A stretch of DNA of 64,000 nt from Variovorax paradoxus. Its GTDB lineage: Bacteria > Pseudomonadota > Gammaproteobacteria > Burkholderiales > Burkholderiaceae_C. Below the pieces are notes generated by a model. The model did no database searches, was not told the DNA's origin, and worked only from the letters and a program-made list of their open reading frames with translations. This document shows positions 27,199 to 37,279 of this stretch, piece by piece (positions within the stretch are counted from its first letter, which is position 1; each line of letters opens with the position of its first letter). The stretch covers positions 2,666,001-2,730,000 of the forward strand of contig NZ_CP123990.1 in NCBI RefSeq assembly GCF_029919115.1, given 5' to 3'. The position numbers and the translations under genes were made by a program.

Positions 27199-27444
27199 CT
27201 ATGCGCGCTTGATCAGGCGAACGATGAACAGGAGCACCACGGCGCCCAAGGTGGCAACGATCAGGCTGCCGACAAGGCCGCCACCCATCGACACGCCGAA
27301 CGTGCTGAACAAAAAGCCTCCAAGAAAAGCACCGACCACGCCCACGATGAGATCGCCGACCAGGCCGAAGCCGCCACCCTTGACCAGAATGCCGGCCAGC
27401 CAGCCGGCGACCAGGCCCACAACCAGAAACCACAGAATACTCAT
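27199..27444 (-). CDS. GlsB/YeaQ/YmgE family small membrane protein
   Basis: This 81-residue, glycine-rich protein has three hydrophobic segments (WFLVVGLVAGWLAGILV, LVGDLIVGVVGAFLGGFLF and LVGSLIVATLGAVVLLFIV), the pattern of the transglycosylase-associated protein family. Members are stress-induced in enterobacteria but have no proven activity. It lies ten bases upstream of asmA on the same strand. Confidence 0.88.
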   Translation of the reverse strand: MSILWFLVVGLVAGWLAGILVKGGGFGLVGDLIVGVVGAFLGGFLFSTFGVSMGGGLVGSLIVATLGAVVLLFIVRLIKRA

Positions 27445-27598
27445 TTACCTACTCCCTTGATCGGCCAGGATGGCCTTGGAGCGGCAAGGGTAGCAGTGGT
27501 GCAGGCAATGGCCCGGAAACGATCAAGTCGAACTGTGAACTTGTGCTTTGTTGCCGAAAAATCGCAATCGCCGGAGCAGGACGCTTCTTCGTCGCTTC

Positions 27599-28099
27599 TC
27601 AGCCGAGATCCAGCTTCTTGTGTTCGCCCAGTGACGGCGGCTGATCGCCAGTGATGGCCGCCTTGGCCATCTTCAGCAACTGCACCATCTTGCTTTCCTT
27701 CACGTCCCAGTACTCGGCGCCGAGGATTTCGACTGCCAGCAGCGCAAGGTTCGGATCGGTCGCGCCGCCGGGAAACCAGGCCTTGGCCGCGGAGTTGAAA
27801 AGAGCTTCCTTCTTGGCCTGGTCTTCCCGCAGCGTGGCGCGGCCGGTCACGGACACATAGCTGTCGGCGTCGGTGTTGGCGTAGGCAATGTTCACGCTGG
27901 GGTCGCTTGCCACATGGCGCGCAATGTCGCCATTCCTGGGCACGAAGAAGTAGAGCGTCGAGCCTTCTTCGATGTTCTTGCTCTGCGTGGTCAGCGGATG
28001 GCTGTGCAGCTGGCCGTCGGCGTGGCGATGGGTCAGCATGCCGTAGCGGGTGTCCTTGATCAGGTCCCAGAGCTTGGCGTGTTCGTCGGTGGTGGTCAT
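27599..28099 (-). CDS. Pyridoxamine 5'-phosphate oxidase-like (general stress) protein
   Basis: This 166-residue split-barrel flavin-binding protein belongs to the general-stress-protein-26 type of the PNPOx superfamily. It has LWDLIKDTRYGMLTHRHADG, SHPLTTQS, LYFFVPRNGDIARHV, VNIAYANTDADSYVSVTGRA and the C-terminal EYWDVKESKMVQLLKMAKA. I chose the ATG at 28099; an upstream in-frame ATG at 28207 would add 36 residues absent from the fold. The short C-terminal extension (PPSLGEHKKLDLG) is common in this group. It follows the urease operon on the same strand, 155 bases away, with no obvious functional link. Confidence 0.87.
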   Translation of the reverse strand: MTTTDEHAKLWDLIKDTRYGMLTHRHADGQLHSHPLTTQSKNIEEGSTLYFFVPRNGDIARHVASDPSVNIAYANTDADSYVSVTGRATLREDQAKKEALFNSAAKAWFPGGATDPNLALLAVEILGAEYWDVKESKMVQLLKMAKAAITGDQPPSLGEHKKLDLG

Positions 28100-28254
28100 G
28101 GCTTGGTTGCTCTCCGTTGTTCGTTCGCGTGGTTCGAAGATCGAAGGCACCACCGTAGGCGGCCGAAAGCCGGCGCCATGAGGAAGTTGGGCGCATGCGC
28201 GTGTCATCCGATGCCGACGCAGGGCGCGGCACGGCGATCAACGGTGCGCGGAGA

Positions 28255-28905
28255 TCAGTCGGCGATGAGCATGCCGCGCTTCTCGATGAAGGCGACCACC
28301 TCGGCCACGCCGGTATGGGTCTTGAGGTTGGTCATCACGTAAGGCCGCTGGCGGCGCATGCGCTGGGTGTCCTGCTCCATCACGTCGAGGTTTGCGCCCA
28401 CATACGGCGCCAGGTCGGTCTTGTTGATGACGAACAAGTCGCTCTTGGTGATGCCGGGGCCGCCCTTGCGCGGAATCTTCTCGCCGGCCGCCACGTCGAT
28501 CACGTAGATGGTCAGGTCCGAAAGCTCGGGGCTGAAGGTGGCCGCAAGGTTGTCGCCGCCGGATTCAACGAACACCACGTCGGCATCGGGAAAGTCCTCG
28601 AGCATGCGGTCGATGGCCTCGAGGTTGATGGAGGCGTCTTCTCGGATGGCGGTGTGCGGGCAGCCGCCGGTTTCCACGCCCATGATGCGCTCGGCGGGCA
28701 AGGCGCCGGCCACGGTAAGCAGGCGCTGGTCTTCCTTGGTGTAGATGTCGTTGGTGATGGCAACAAGGTCGTACTTGTCGCGCATTGCCTTGCAGAGCAT
28801 TTCGAGCAGGGTGGTCTTGCCCGAGCCGACCGGGCCGCCGATGCCCACGCGCAGCGGCGGAAGTTTCTTGGTGCGATTGGGAATGTGGTGCAGGGCGGAG
28901 GTCAT
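28255..28905 (-). CDS. ureG: Urease accessory GTPase UreG
   Basis: UreG is the GTPase that powers nickel insertion into apo-urease with UreF, UreD and UreE. The 216-residue protein has a P-loop [12 protein letters not shown], the metal-site Cys-Pro-His in [24 protein letters not shown] and the [10 protein letters not shown] guanine-recognition motif. It is the last gene of the operon, 18 bases after ureF. The N-terminus is short, with no His-rich extension. Confidence 0.97.
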   Translation of the reverse strand: MTSALHHIPNRTKKLPPLRVGIGGPVGSGKTTLLEMLCKAMRDKYDLVAITNDIYTKEDQRLLTVAGALPAERIMGVETGGCPHTAIREDASINLEAIDRMLEDFPDADVVFVESGGDNLAATFSPELSDLTIYVIDVAAGEKIPRKGGPGITKSDLFVINKTDLAPYVGANLDVMEQDTQRMRRQRPYVMTNLKTHTGVAEVVAFIEKRGMLIAD

Positions 28906-28923
28906 GGCAAAGGTCCGGTTCGG

Positions 28924-29595
28924 TCAGCTTCTGAAGAGGCGCGAGTATTGTGTTTCATGGCGTGCCGACAGCACGGCCAAAAGGGGTGCAAAGGCCTGGC
29001 GCTCGTCGTCGCCGAGGTGCATTGCACGCTCGACGGCGGTGGGAATTTCATTGGCAAGCCGCGCAAGAATGCGCTGGCCCGCGCTCTGGCCGAGCGGCAC
29101 GGCCTTGACTGCGGCGGCGACCATGTTCTCGGCCCAGCCGAAGGCGAAGGCAAGGCAACCGTCGTGCACCGAGGCACCGGTGCGGCTTGCGGCAAAGGCA
29201 AACGCGACGGGGTAGCTCGCGGGCAGGTCGGCAAAAACGGCGGCGGTGTCGTCGTGGTGCAGCTTGAGCCATTCGACGAAGGAGCGGCCCATCTGCTCAG
29301 TCTGCAAAAAGAACTCGGCCGATTCGCGGGTGGTCATGACCCATTCGTTGAGTTGGTGGATGCGTGCTGCATCGCCTTCGCGCCATGCGGGTATGGCTTG
29401 CGCTACCAGTGCAAGGTCGCCGCGCGCGAAGCTCAGGTACAGCTGGTCGGAGAGCCACTCGATGGCTTTGGCTTCCGAATCGATGCCAGCCCATTCGACG
29501 GCTGCTTCGACGCCTTCGGAATAGGAGAAGCCGCCTACCGGGAGGGCCGGGGATGCTAGCCAGATGAGCTGCAGGAGGCTTTGTGCGTCGGGCAT
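28924..29595 (-). CDS. ureF: Urease accessory protein UreF
   Basis: UreF joins UreD and UreG in the activation complex and gates the GTPase. The 223-residue protein has [21 protein letters not shown] near the N-terminus, [21 protein letters not shown] and the C-terminal [11 protein letters not shown], which are all family hallmarks. I chose ATG 29595 ([10 protein letters not shown]); the ORF stays open for 411 bases upstream through the inverted repeat, but that part is not UreF-like. It is separated from ureE by 244 bases holding a large inverted repeat, unlike the tight spacing of the other urease genes. Confidence 0.96.
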   Translation of the reverse strand: MPDAQSLLQLIWLASPALPVGGFSYSEGVEAAVEWAGIDSEAKAIEWLSDQLYLSFARGDLALVAQAIPAWREGDAARIHQLNEWVMTTRESAEFFLQTEQMGRSFVEWLKLHHDDTAAVFADLPASYPVAFAFAASRTGASVHDGCLAFAFGWAENMVAAAVKAVPLGQSAGQRILARLANEIPTAVERAMHLGDDERQAFAPLLAVLSARHETQYSRLFRS

Positions 29596-29659
29596 GTCAG
29601 CTGTTCGTTTGGCGCTGTTTGGTGAGGCGCTGCTGTTCGGGGCTTGTGCAAAGGCCACC

Positions 29660-29816
29660 GGGTACTCCCCTCCGCGAATGTCCCCCGCCTTCGGCTCCTC
29701 CTTTATTTCGCTGGTACACCAGCAGCGTGCCCCGGTGCACAGGGCATCGGGTACTCCCCGCAGCGAAATAAAGGAGGAGGCCGCAGGCCGGGGGACATTC
29801 GCGGAGTAAGGTACCC
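29660..29816. repeat. Long imperfect inverted repeat inside the urease operon
   Basis: The left arm (29660-29713) and right arm (29761-29816) are nearly complementary over more than 50 bases. Both contain TCCGCGAATGTCCCCC, CTCCTCCTTTATTTCGCTG or their complements. The loop (29714-29760) contains a second GGGTACTCCCC, so there is also a short direct repeat. The element lies between ureE and ureF. Its shape, a folded intergenic cassette, resembles REP/MITE-like elements; spread in the genome cannot be judged from one copy. Confidence 0.85.
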
Positions 29817-29839
29817 CGTCGGCGGGTGCGCGCCCTGAA

Positions 29840-30412
29840 TCAGCCATGGTCGTCAAGAAACTCCGGTGCAAGCACCAGCGGCTTAGGACCCTTCGAATGC
29901 GAGTGGCCGTGATCATGCGCATGGTCATGGCTGTGCCCACTGCCATGCGAATGCTCATGCGACCCATAAGCGCCGCCTTCAGGCTCGAACGCTTCCTCGA
30001 CCGCAACGACGATCAGGTGCATCGAGCGCAGCATGTCGGCCAGCACATGGTCGGGCTCGATCTTCAGGTGGTCGGGCTTGAGCTCGATCGGCACATGCCG
30101 GTTGCCCAGGTGATAGGCCGCGCGCGTCAGGTCGAACGGAGTGCCGTGGGCGGTGCAATGCGTGATGCGCAGCACCGGCTGCGGCGCGGCGATGACGCGG
30201 ACCAGCGAGCCGTCTTCGGCCACCAGCACATCGCCGCCGCGCACCGCCGTGCCGCGCGGCAGGAACACGCCGATCTGCCGGCCTTGCGAATCGGTGGCGT
30301 CGAAGCGGCTTTTCTGGCGCACGTCCCAGTCGAGTTCGATGGTGGCGGCGCGCTTCAGCAGCACGGGCGCAAGGCCGCGGCCCTGGGGCATGAGTTTGTT
30401 GGCGGTGAGCAT
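29840..30412 (-). CDS. ureE: Urease accessory nickel metallochaperone UreE
   Basis: UreE delivers nickel to the urease activation complex. The 190-residue protein has the N-terminal domain ([24 protein letters not shown]), the metal-binding domain with [12 protein letters not shown] and [10 protein letters not shown], and a His-rich tail ([21 protein letters not shown]) that should bind several Ni(II) ions. The tail is followed by another short segment, [13 protein letters not shown]. It is 109 bases downstream of ureC. Confidence 0.96.
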   Translation of the reverse strand: MLTANKLMPQGRGLAPVLLKRAATIELDWDVRQKSRFDATDSQGRQIGVFLPRGTAVRGGDVLVAEDGSLVRVIAAPQPVLRITHCTAHGTPFDLTRAAYHLGNRHVPIELKPDHLKIEPDHVLADMLRSMHLIVVAVEEAFEPEGGAYGSHEHSHGSGHSHDHAHDHGHSHSKGPKPLVLAPEFLDDHG

Positions 30413-30521
30413 GGTGCGAATGGAACGCCAAAGGCGTGAAACGACAGGATGGATACCGTCGAGGATACGCAGCCTGTCAAGCGGGCGCCGGGCCTCTTGT
30501 GCAAGACCCTGAAGGCGCCGC

Positions 30522-32264
30522 TCAGAACAGGAAGTAGCGCTGCGTCAGCGGCAGCTGCACCGCCGGGTCGCAGGTCAGCAGGTGCCCATCGGCGCGCACG
30601 GCATAGGTCTGCGCATCAATCTCCATCTTCGGCGCGTAGCTGTTGTGGATCAGGTCCTTCTTGCGCACGTTGCGGATGTTCTTTACTGCGCTCAGGTGCT
30701 TGGCCAGGCCGTAGCGCTCCTTGATGCCCGCGGCAAGGCCGGCCTGCGAGACGAAGGTCAGCGAGCTTTTGGCCAGCGAGCCGCCGTAGCTGCCGAACAT
30801 CGGGCGGTAGTGCACCGGCTGCGGCGTGGGAATGGACGCGTTGGGGTCGCCCATGGCGGCCATGGCGATGGTGCCGCCCTTGATGAGGGTGAAGGGCTTC
30901 ACGCCGAAGAAGGCCGGTTTCCAGATCACGATGTCGGCCCACTTGCCGACTTCGAGCGAGCCCACCTCGTGCGCAATGCCGTGCGCAATGGCGGGGTTGA
31001 TTGTGTACTTGGCCACGTAGCGCTTGGCGCGGAAGTTGTCGTTGCGCTCGTTGTCCTGCGGCAGCTTGCCGCGCTGCAGCTTCATCTTGTGCGCCGTTTG
31101 CCAGCAGCGCAGCACCACCTCGCCCACACGGCCCATGGCCTGGCTGTCGGAGCTGAACATGCTGATGGCGCCCAGGTCGTGCAGCACGTCTTCGGCGGCA
31201 ATGGTCTCCTTGCGGATGCGCGACTCGGCAAAGGCCAGGTCTTCGGCAATGCCGGCGTCCAGGTGGTGGCACACCATGAGCATGTCGACGTGTTCGTCGA
31301 GCGTGTTCACGGTGTAGGGCATGGTGGGGTTGGTGGAAGAGGGCAGAAAGTTCTCTTCGCCCACCACGCGCAGGATGTCCGGCGCATGCCCGCCGCCGGC
31401 GCCTTCGGTATGAAAGGCGCAGATCGAGCGGCCGCCCACGGCGGCGATGGTGTTCTCGACAAAGCCCGATTCGTTGAGCGTGTCGCTGTGGATCGCCACC
31501 TGCGTGTCGGTGGCGTCGGCCACGTCCAGGCAGTTGCTGATGGCCGAGGGCGTGGTGCCCCAGTCTTCGTGCAGCTTCAGGCCTATGACGCCGGCGTCGA
31601 TCTGCTCGTGCAGCGCATCGGGCAGGCTGGCGTTGCCCTTGCCCAGGAAGCCCAGGTTCATGGGGAATGCATCCGCCGCCTGCAGCATGCGCTCGATGTG
31701 CCAGGGGCCGGGGGTGGCGGTGGTCGCGAAAGTGCCGGTGGCCGGGCCCGTGCCGCCGCCGAGCATGGTGGTCACGCCGGAAGCCAGCGCTTCCTCGATC
31801 TGCTGCGGGCAGATGAAGTGGATGTGGCTGTCGATGCCGCCGGCGGTGACGATGTTGCCCTCGCAGCTGATGATCTCGGTGCCCGGGCCGATGACGATGT
31901 CCACGCCCGGTTGCACGTCGGGGTTGCCGGCCTTGCCGATGGCAGCAATGCGGCCGCCCTTCAGGCCGATGTCGGCTTTCACGATGCCCCAGTGGTCGAG
32001 GATCAGCGCATTGGTCAGCACGGTGTCGACGGCGCCGCCGGCGGTTGGTCCGCTGCCTTTGCCGTCGCGCGTGCGCTGCGACTGCGCCATGCCGTCGCGA
32101 ATGGTCTTGCCGCCGCCGAACTTCACCTCTTCGCCGTAGCCGCCGGCGCGCAGCGTGTAGTCGGCCTCGACCTCGATCAGCAGGTCGGTGTCCGCAAGAC
32201 GTACCCGGTCGCCCACGGTCGGGCCGAATATCTCGGCGTATGCACGCCTTCCAATCGTTGCCAT
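30522..32264 (-). CDS. ureC: Urease subunit alpha
   Basis: This is the catalytic subunit that hydrolyses urea to ammonia and carbamate with a dinuclear nickel centre. The 580-residue protein has nickel ligands in DSHIHF (His 147, His 149), the carbamylated Lys in GLKLHEDWG (Lys 230), the [12 protein letters not shown] loop and the flap with CHHLDAGI. It is about 10 residues longer than enterobacterial UreC because of an extra segment around residues 62-77 ([17 protein letters not shown]). The ureB stop is four bases upstream of its start. Confidence 0.98.
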   Translation of the reverse strand: MATIGRRAYAEIFGPTVGDRVRLADTDLLIEVEADYTLRAGGYGEEVKFGGGKTIRDGMAQSQRTRDGKGSGPTAGGAVDTVLTNALILDHWGIVKADIGLKGGRIAAIGKAGNPDVQPGVDIVIGPGTEIISCEGNIVTAGGIDSHIHFICPQQIEEALASGVTTMLGGGTGPATGTFATTATPGPWHIERMLQAADAFPMNLGFLGKGNASLPDALHEQIDAGVIGLKLHEDWGTTPSAISNCLDVADATDTQVAIHSDTLNESGFVENTIAAVGGRSICAFHTEGAGGGHAPDILRVVGEENFLPSSTNPTMPYTVNTLDEHVDMLMVCHHLDAGIAEDLAFAESRIRKETIAAEDVLHDLGAISMFSSDSQAMGRVGEVVLRCWQTAHKMKLQRGKLPQDNERNDNFRAKRYVAKYTINPAIAHGIAHEVGSLEVGKWADIVIWKPAFFGVKPFTLIKGGTIAMAAMGDPNASIPTPQPVHYRPMFGSYGGSLAKSSLTFVSQAGLAAGIKERYGLAKHLSAVKNIRNVRKKDLIHNSYAPKMEIDAQTYAVRADGHLLTCDPAVQLPLTQRYFLF

Positions 32265-32267
32265 GGC

Positions 32268-32573
32268 TTAGAGCTTTCCTTGAACGAGGCCGCGAAAGCC
32301 GTAGACGACGCGGTCGCCCGAAAAGTCGACCAGCTCGACCGTGCGCTGCTGGCCCGGTTCGAAGCGCACCGCCGCGCCCGAGGCGATGTTCAGCCGCATG
32401 CCGCGCGCGGCCTCGCGGTCGAAGCCGAGCGCGCCGTTGGTCTCGGCAAAGTGATAGTGCGAACCGACCTGGATCGGCCGGTCGGCGGTGTTCTGCACCA
32501 CCAGCGTGAGCGTGCGGCGGCCGGGGTTGAGCGTGTGCTCGCCCTCGTCGGTAAAAAGTTCGCCGGGAATCAT
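32268..32573 (-). CDS. ureB: Urease subunit beta
   Basis: This 101-residue beta subunit of the urease (ABC)3 trimer starts at MIPGELF and contains [24 protein letters not shown] and [24 protein letters not shown], the standard UreB core. An ORF remains open upstream, antisense-like to ureJ, and is not part of the gene. It is three bases ahead of ureC and 17 bases after ureJ. Confidence 0.97.
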   Translation of the reverse strand: MIPGELFTDEGEHTLNPGRRTLTLVVQNTADRPIQVGSHYHFAETNGALGFDREAARGMRLNIASGAAVRFEPGQQRTVELVDFSGDRVVYGFRGLVQGKL

Positions 32574-32590
32574 GGTGTCGCGGCGCCTTT

Positions 32591-33190
32591 TCAGACGGCC
32601 TGCGAGAGCAGCGTCGCGCCCAGCGCCACCACCGCGGCGCCTGTCACGCGCGGCAGCCAGGCATTGGCATGGCGCAGTGCCCAGCCGAGCCCGATGCCCG
32701 CCAGGTGCAGCAGCACGGTGGCGCCCACCATGCCCGCCAGCGTCAGCGCGGCGCCTTGCTCGCTCGCGAGTTCGTGCCCGTGCGCCACGCCGTGGAAGAT
32801 GGCGAACACGCCTACCACCGCCGCGGCTGCCGCGGCCGGCAGGTGGGTGCGCGTTGCAACCAGCAGGCCCAGCACCAGCAGCGAGGCCGCAATCATCGGT
32901 TCGACCGCCGGCAGCTGCACGCCCGCCAGTCCCATCTGCGCGCCCGCGAGCAGCATGCCCGCGAAAGCCAGCGGTGCCCACAGCAGATCGGGCCAGGCGC
33001 GGCGCGCGGCCAACGCACTCCAAAGGCCGACTGCCACCATGGCTGCCAGGTGATCGGCGCCGGTCAGCGGGTGCAGAAAACCGGTGGCAAAGCCGTGGTG
33101 CACGCCGCCGTCGGCGCCGGTGTGGGCGCTGGCCGCGAGGGGCAGCAGCATCGCAATGAGGGCAAGGGTCTTGGAAACGTTGTGGCGCAT
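32591..33190 (-). CDS. ureJ: HupE/UreJ family membrane protein
   Basis: This 199-residue polytopic membrane protein belongs to the HupE/UreJ family, thought to import nickel for urease or hydrogenase. A signal-like N-terminus ([15 protein letters not shown]) is followed by the family motif [25 protein letters not shown] and several helices; [16 protein letters not shown] is the second conserved His segment. It sits between ureA and ureB, a position common in Comamonadaceae. Nickel import is inferred from family and context. Confidence 0.92.
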   Translation of the reverse strand: MRHNVSKTLALIAMLLPLAASAHTGADGGVHHGFATGFLHPLTGADHLAAMVAVGLWSALAARRAWPDLLWAPLAFAGMLLAGAQMGLAGVQLPAVEPMIAASLLVLGLLVATRTHLPAAAAAAVVGVFAIFHGVAHGHELASEQGAALTLAGMVGATVLLHLAGIGLGWALRHANAWLPRVTGAAVVALGATLLSQAV

Positions 33191-33218
33191 GACAGGGCTT
33201 TCTTGTTCTGGAAAAGAG

Positions 33219-33521
33219 TCAGACGATGGGTTGGTGGACGGTGACCAGCTTGGTGCCGTCAGGGAAGGTGGCTTCCACCTGGATGTCCGGGATCATCTCG
33301 GCGATGCCGTCCATCACGTCGGCGCGGGTGAGCACGGTGCGGCCCTCGCTCATGAGCGCCGCAACGCTCTTTCCGTCGCGGGCACCTTCCATCACGGCGG
33401 CGGAAATCAGCGCGACGGCTTCGGGGTAGTTGAGCTTCAGGCCCCGCGCCTTGCGGCGTTCGGCCAGCAAAGCTGCGGTGAAGATCAGCAGCTTGTCTTT
33501 TTCGCGCGGGGTCAGTTCCAT
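33219..33521 (-). CDS. ureA: Urease subunit gamma
   Basis: This 100-residue gamma subunit starts [23 protein letters not shown] and contains [24 protein letters not shown] and [21 protein letters not shown], all standard UreA. It is the first gene of the operon here. No ureD lies upstream; instead a divergent permease-kinase gene begins 93 bases away, so the operon promoter must be in or near this short gap. Confidence 0.98.
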   Translation of the reverse strand: MELTPREKDKLLIFTAALLAERRKARGLKLNYPEAVALISAAVMEGARDGKSVAALMSEGRTVLTRADVMDGIAEMIPDIQVEATFPDGTKLVTVHQPIV

Positions 33522-33614
33522 GAGGGGGCGGCGTCGGGTGCGTGGAGGTCGGCCATTATTGGGCAGGCTTCGGCTTTGCAACAGTCGTGCCGCTGTTCGC
33601 CAAAAGACGTATGG

Positions 33615-36600
33615 ATGGCACGAAAGCTGCACCGAAACGGTGTGAACCCCGCCGAGACTTCCACCAGCCCCGACGACGCGCCGCAGCGCATCGTCAAGGT
33701 GCGGCGCGACTACAACAGCTGGGTGGCGAGCGAAACGCTCGAGGACTACGCGCTGCGCTACACGCCGCAGCGCTTTCGCAAATGGTCCGAATGGCGGGTG
33801 GCCAACACGGCCTTCGGCGCGGCGTCGTTCCTCATCTTGGAGGCGGTGGGCGCCACGCTGCTGGTGCAGTACGGCTTTGCCAACGCGTTCTGGGCCATCG
33901 TTGCCACCGGGCTCATCATCTTTCTGGCGGGCCTGCCCATCAGCGTGTACGCCGCGCGCTACGGCGTCGACATGGACCTGCTCACGCGGGGCGCGGGCTT
34001 CGGCTATATCGGCTCCACACTCACCTCGCTGATCTACGCCTCGTTCACGTTCATCTTCTTTGCGCTCGAGGCGGCGGTGATGGCCTATGCGCTGGAGCTG
34101 GCGCTGGGCGTGCCGCCCGTCTGGGGCTACCTGGTGTGTGCGCTGGTGGTGATTCCGCTGGTCACCCACGGGGTATCGGCCATCAGCCGGCTGCAGCTGT
34201 GGACCCAGCCGCTGTGGCTGGTGATGCTGGTGGTGCCTTTCGTCTTCGTGCTGGTGCGCGATCCTGGTGCATTCGCGGGCATCGTGCACTACAACGGTGT
34301 GAAGGCGGGTGCTAAGGGCTTCGATCTGCACCTGTTTGGCGCTGCACTGACGGTCGGCATTGCGTTGATCACCCAAATGGGGGAGCAGGCCGACTACCTG
34401 CGCTTCATGCCCGCGCGCACGGCTGTGAGCGCCCGGCGCTGGTGGGCGGGCGTGCTGGCCGGCGGGCCTGGCTGGGTGGTGCTGGGGGTGCTCAAGATGC
34501 TGGGCGGCGCGCTGTTGGCCTACCTGGCCATCACGCACATGGTGCCGGTCGAGCGCGCGGTCGATCCCAACCAGATGTACCTGGCGGCCTATGAATACGT
34601 GTTTCCGAACTACGGCTGGGCTGTGGCCGCGACCGCGCTGTTCGTGGTGATTTCTCAGCTCAAGATCAACGTGACCAACGCCTACGCGGGCTCGCTGGCG
34701 TGGAGCAACTTCTTCTCGCGCGTGGCGCACAGCCACCCGGGGCGGGTGGTCTGGGTGGTGTTCAACGCGCTCATCGCCTTCATGCTGATGGAGATGAACG
34801 TGTTCGAGGCGCTGGGCGACGTGCTCGGGCTGTTCGCCAACATCGCCATCGCCTGGATGATGGCCGTGGTGGCCGACCTGGTCATCAACAAGCCGCTGGG
34901 CCTTTCGCCGCCGGGCATCGAGTTCAAGCGGGCGCACTTGTGGGACATCAACCCCGTGGGCGTCGGCGCGATGGCGCTGGCTTCGCTGCTTTCCATTACC
35001 GCGCACCTCGGCGTCTTCGGGCCGCTGGCACAAGCCTTTTCGGCACTCATCGCGCTCGGCACGGCACTGGTCGTTTCGCCGCTGATTGCCTGGGCGACCG
35101 GCGGCAAGTACTACCTGGCGCGGGGTTCGGTCGGCAATGGCCCGGTCGCCTTTGCCCCGGCCGAGGGCCCGCGTGCGGTTCGCTGGGCGCGCGTCGAGAA
35201 CGATGTGGACGAGCGCGGTGCCGATGGCAGCTACCAGCGCCTCAAGGTGCAGCACTGCGTGATCTGCGAGCGCGAATACGAGGGCCCGGACATGGCTCAT
35301 TGCCCGGCCTACCAAGGGGCGATCTGCTCGCTGTGCTGCACGCTCGATGCGCGCTGCGGCGATCTGTGCAAGCCGCATGCGAGCCTTTCGTCTCAGTGGT
35401 CGTCGGTGCTGCGCTGGCTGCTGCCGCGCCTCAGTTGGCGCTATCTGGACACGGGGCTCGGACACTTCCTGCTGCTGATGCTGATCATCGTGCCGGTGCT
35501 GGCGGTGGTGTTCGGCGTGCTCTACCAGCAGGAGCTGCGTGCGCTGGGCGAAAGCGCCCTGCAGCTCGCATCGCAATCGGAGCTCGCCGAGGCGCTGGCA
35601 GGTGTGCAGCGCTCGTCGCTGCGCTCGGGCTTTCTCAAGGCGTACATGGCGCTGCTCGTGATTGCGGGTGTGGTGGCCTGGTGGCTGGTGCTGGCGCACC
35701 AGAGCCGCAAGGTGGCGCAAGAAGAATCGAACCGCCAGACCCACTTGCTGATGCGCGAGATCGAACTGCACCGTGCCACCGACCGTGCGCTGCAGTCGGC
35801 CAAGCAGACTGCGGAAGAGGCGCGCGAAGTCGCCGAGCAGGCCAAGCTCGCGGCCGAAGAGGCCCGCCGCGCCGCCGACCAGGCCAACCAGGCCAAGAGC
35901 CGCTACATCAGCGCCATCAGCCACGAGCTGCGCACGCCGCTCAACAGCATTCTTGGTTATGCGCAGCTCATGGGCGAAGACGCATCGGTGCCGCCGCACC
36001 GCCAGCAGGCGGTGGCGGTGATCAAGCGCGGCGGCGAGCATCTGCTGTCGCTCATCGAGGGCACGCTCGCCATTGCGCACATCGAGGCCGGCAAGCTCAC
36101 GCTGCATGCGAGGCCCATGCGCTTCGCCGACACCCTGCGCGAACTGGCCGACATGTTCGAGCTGCAGGCGGCGGAGAAGGGCCTGCGCTTCCGCTTCGAG
36201 ACGACGGGAGCCTTGCCCGAGGTGGTGCGCGCCGACGAAAAACGGGTCTGCCAGATCCTCATCAACCTGCTGGGCAACGCGATCAAGTTCACCACCGCGG
36301 GCGAGGTGACGCTGCGGCTTTCATACGCACGCGAGTTCGCCTCGGTCGAAATAGAAGACACCGGGCCCGGCATGACGGCCGAAGACATCGAACGCATCTT
36401 CGAGCCCTTCACGCGCGGCGATGCGGCTGCGGCCGCAACGCCCGGTGCGGGGCTGGGCCTCACCATCGCCAAGATGCTGACCGACCTGATGGGCGGTGAG
36501 ATGAAGGTGAGCAGCGCGCCTGGGGAGGGCTCGCTCTTCTGCGTGCGGCTCTTCCTGCCGCGCGTGCACGAGACTGCGGGCGCCTTGGGCCGCGCTGCGC

Positions 36601-37256
36601 CGGCGCAACGCGTGCGGCGCGGCTACGAAGGGCGCCGCCGGCAACTGCTGGTGGTCGACAACGAAGAGGCCGACCGCGACCTGCTCGGCCATGTGCTGGC
36701 GCCGCTCGGCTTTGGCCTGCGCACCGCCGCGAGCGGGCACGACGCGCTCGACCTCATCGCGGCCGGCTACCGGCCGGACGCGATGTTCGTCGACCTGGCC
36801 ATGCCGGGCATCGACGGCTGGGAGACGATTCGCCGTGCGCGCAAGCTGGGACTGGTCGATGCGCCGGTGGCCATCGTTTCGGCCAATGCCTTCGACAAGG
36901 GGCTGGAGAACGACGTAGGCATTGCCCCCGAGGATTTCTTCGTCAAGCCGGTGCGGCACACGGAACTGCTCGATTGGCTCGAGCGGCGGCTCGGCCTGCA
37001 ATGGACGGACACGGCCGCCAAGCCGCAACCAGCCGCCGCACCCCGCGCCGTGCAGGCGCCTTCGCTTTCGCGACTGCGTGCGCTCGACGAAGCCGTGAGC
37101 CTGGGCTACTTCCGCGGCATCATGAACCAGCTCGACGAGATCGATGCCGAAGAGCCCGAATGCAAGGCATGGACCGAGGGGCAGCGCGTGCTCGCTCGGC
37201 AATTCCAGTTCGAGGCCATGGGCCGTGCGCTTGCCGCGGCCGTGAGCGCGGCCTGA
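33615..37256 (+). CDS. NCS1-type permease fused to hybrid histidine kinase
   Basis: This is a 1213-residue transporter-sensor fusion. Residues about 60-520 are a purine/cytosine (NCS1) permease with some 12 helices ([19 protein letters not shown] is the family-like helix). Next comes a Cys-rich segment with eight Cys (548, 551, 563, 571, 574, 575, 581, 585), then two more helices flanking a short loop (about 615-700). A coiled-coil ([14 protein letters not shown] onward), a histidine kinase with His 770 in SHELRTPLN and an ATPase (N-box [11 protein letters not shown]), and a receiver with Asp 1060 in FVDLAMPG complete it. CbrA (SLC5 permease-kinase) is a functional precedent. It faces the urease operon across 93 bases, and a LuxR-type regulator follows after 23 bases. 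The ligand may be a nucleobase, allantoin, hydantoin or urea-related compound (inference). Confidence 0.92.
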   Translation: MARKLHRNGVNPAETSTSPDDAPQRIVKVRRDYNSWVASETLEDYALRYTPQRFRKWSEWRVANTAFGAASFLILEAVGATLLVQYGFANAFWAIVATGLIIFLAGLPISVYAARYGVDMDLLTRGAGFGYIGSTLTSLIYASFTFIFFALEAAVMAYALELALGVPPVWGYLVCALVVIPLVTHGVSAISRLQLWTQPLWLVMLVVPFVFVLVRDPGAFAGIVHYNGVKAGAKGFDLHLFGAALTVGIALITQMGEQADYLRFMPARTAVSARRWWAGVLAGGPGWVVLGVLKMLGGALLAYLAITHMVPVERAVDPNQMYLAAYEYVFPNYGWAVAATALFVVISQLKINVTNAYAGSLAWSNFFSRVAHSHPGRVVWVVFNALIAFMLMEMNVFEALGDVLGLFANIAIAWMMAVVADLVINKPLGLSPPGIEFKRAHLWDINPVGVGAMALASLLSITAHLGVFGPLAQAFSALIALGTALVVSPLIAWATGGKYYLARGSVGNGPVAFAPAEGPRAVRWARVENDVDERGADGSYQRLKVQHCVICEREYEGPDMAHCPAYQGAICSLCCTLDARCGDLCKPHASLSSQWSSVLRWLLPRLSWRYLDTGLGHFLLLMLIIVPVLAVVFGVLYQQELRALGESALQLASQSELAEALAGVQRSSLRSGFLKAYMALLVIAGVVAWWLVLAHQSRKVAQEESNRQTHLLMREIELHRATDRALQSAKQTAEEAREVAEQAKLAAEEARRAADQANQAKSRYISAISHELRTPLNSILGYAQLMGEDASVPPHRQQAVAVIKRGGEHLLSLIEGTLAIAHIEAGKLTLHARPMRFADTLRELADMFELQAAEKGLRFRFETTGALPEVVRADEKRVCQILINLLGNAIKFTTAGEVTLRLSYAREFASVEIEDTGPGMTAEDIERIFEPFTRGDAAAAATPGAGLGLTIAKMLTDLMGGEMKVSSAPGEGSLFCVRLFLPRVHETAGALGRAAPAQRVRRGYEGRRRQLLVVDNEEADRDLLGHVLAPLGFGLRTAASGHDALDLIAAGYRPDAMFVDLAMPGIDGWETIRRARKLGLVDAPVAIVSANAFDKGLENDVGIAPEDFFVKPVRHTELLDWLERRLGLQWTDTAAKPQPAAAPRAVQAPSLSRLRALDEAVSLGYFRGIMNQLDEIDAEEPECKAWTEGQRVLARQFQFEAMGRALAAAVSAA

Positions 37257-37279
37257 AAATCGCGGCGAACATCAACCCC

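Noticed and set aside
33219..36107. 962-codon minus-strand frame ending in UreA
   Set aside because: Only the last 100 residues are UreA; the rest is antisense to the permease-kinase gene and very His/Arg/Gln-rich.
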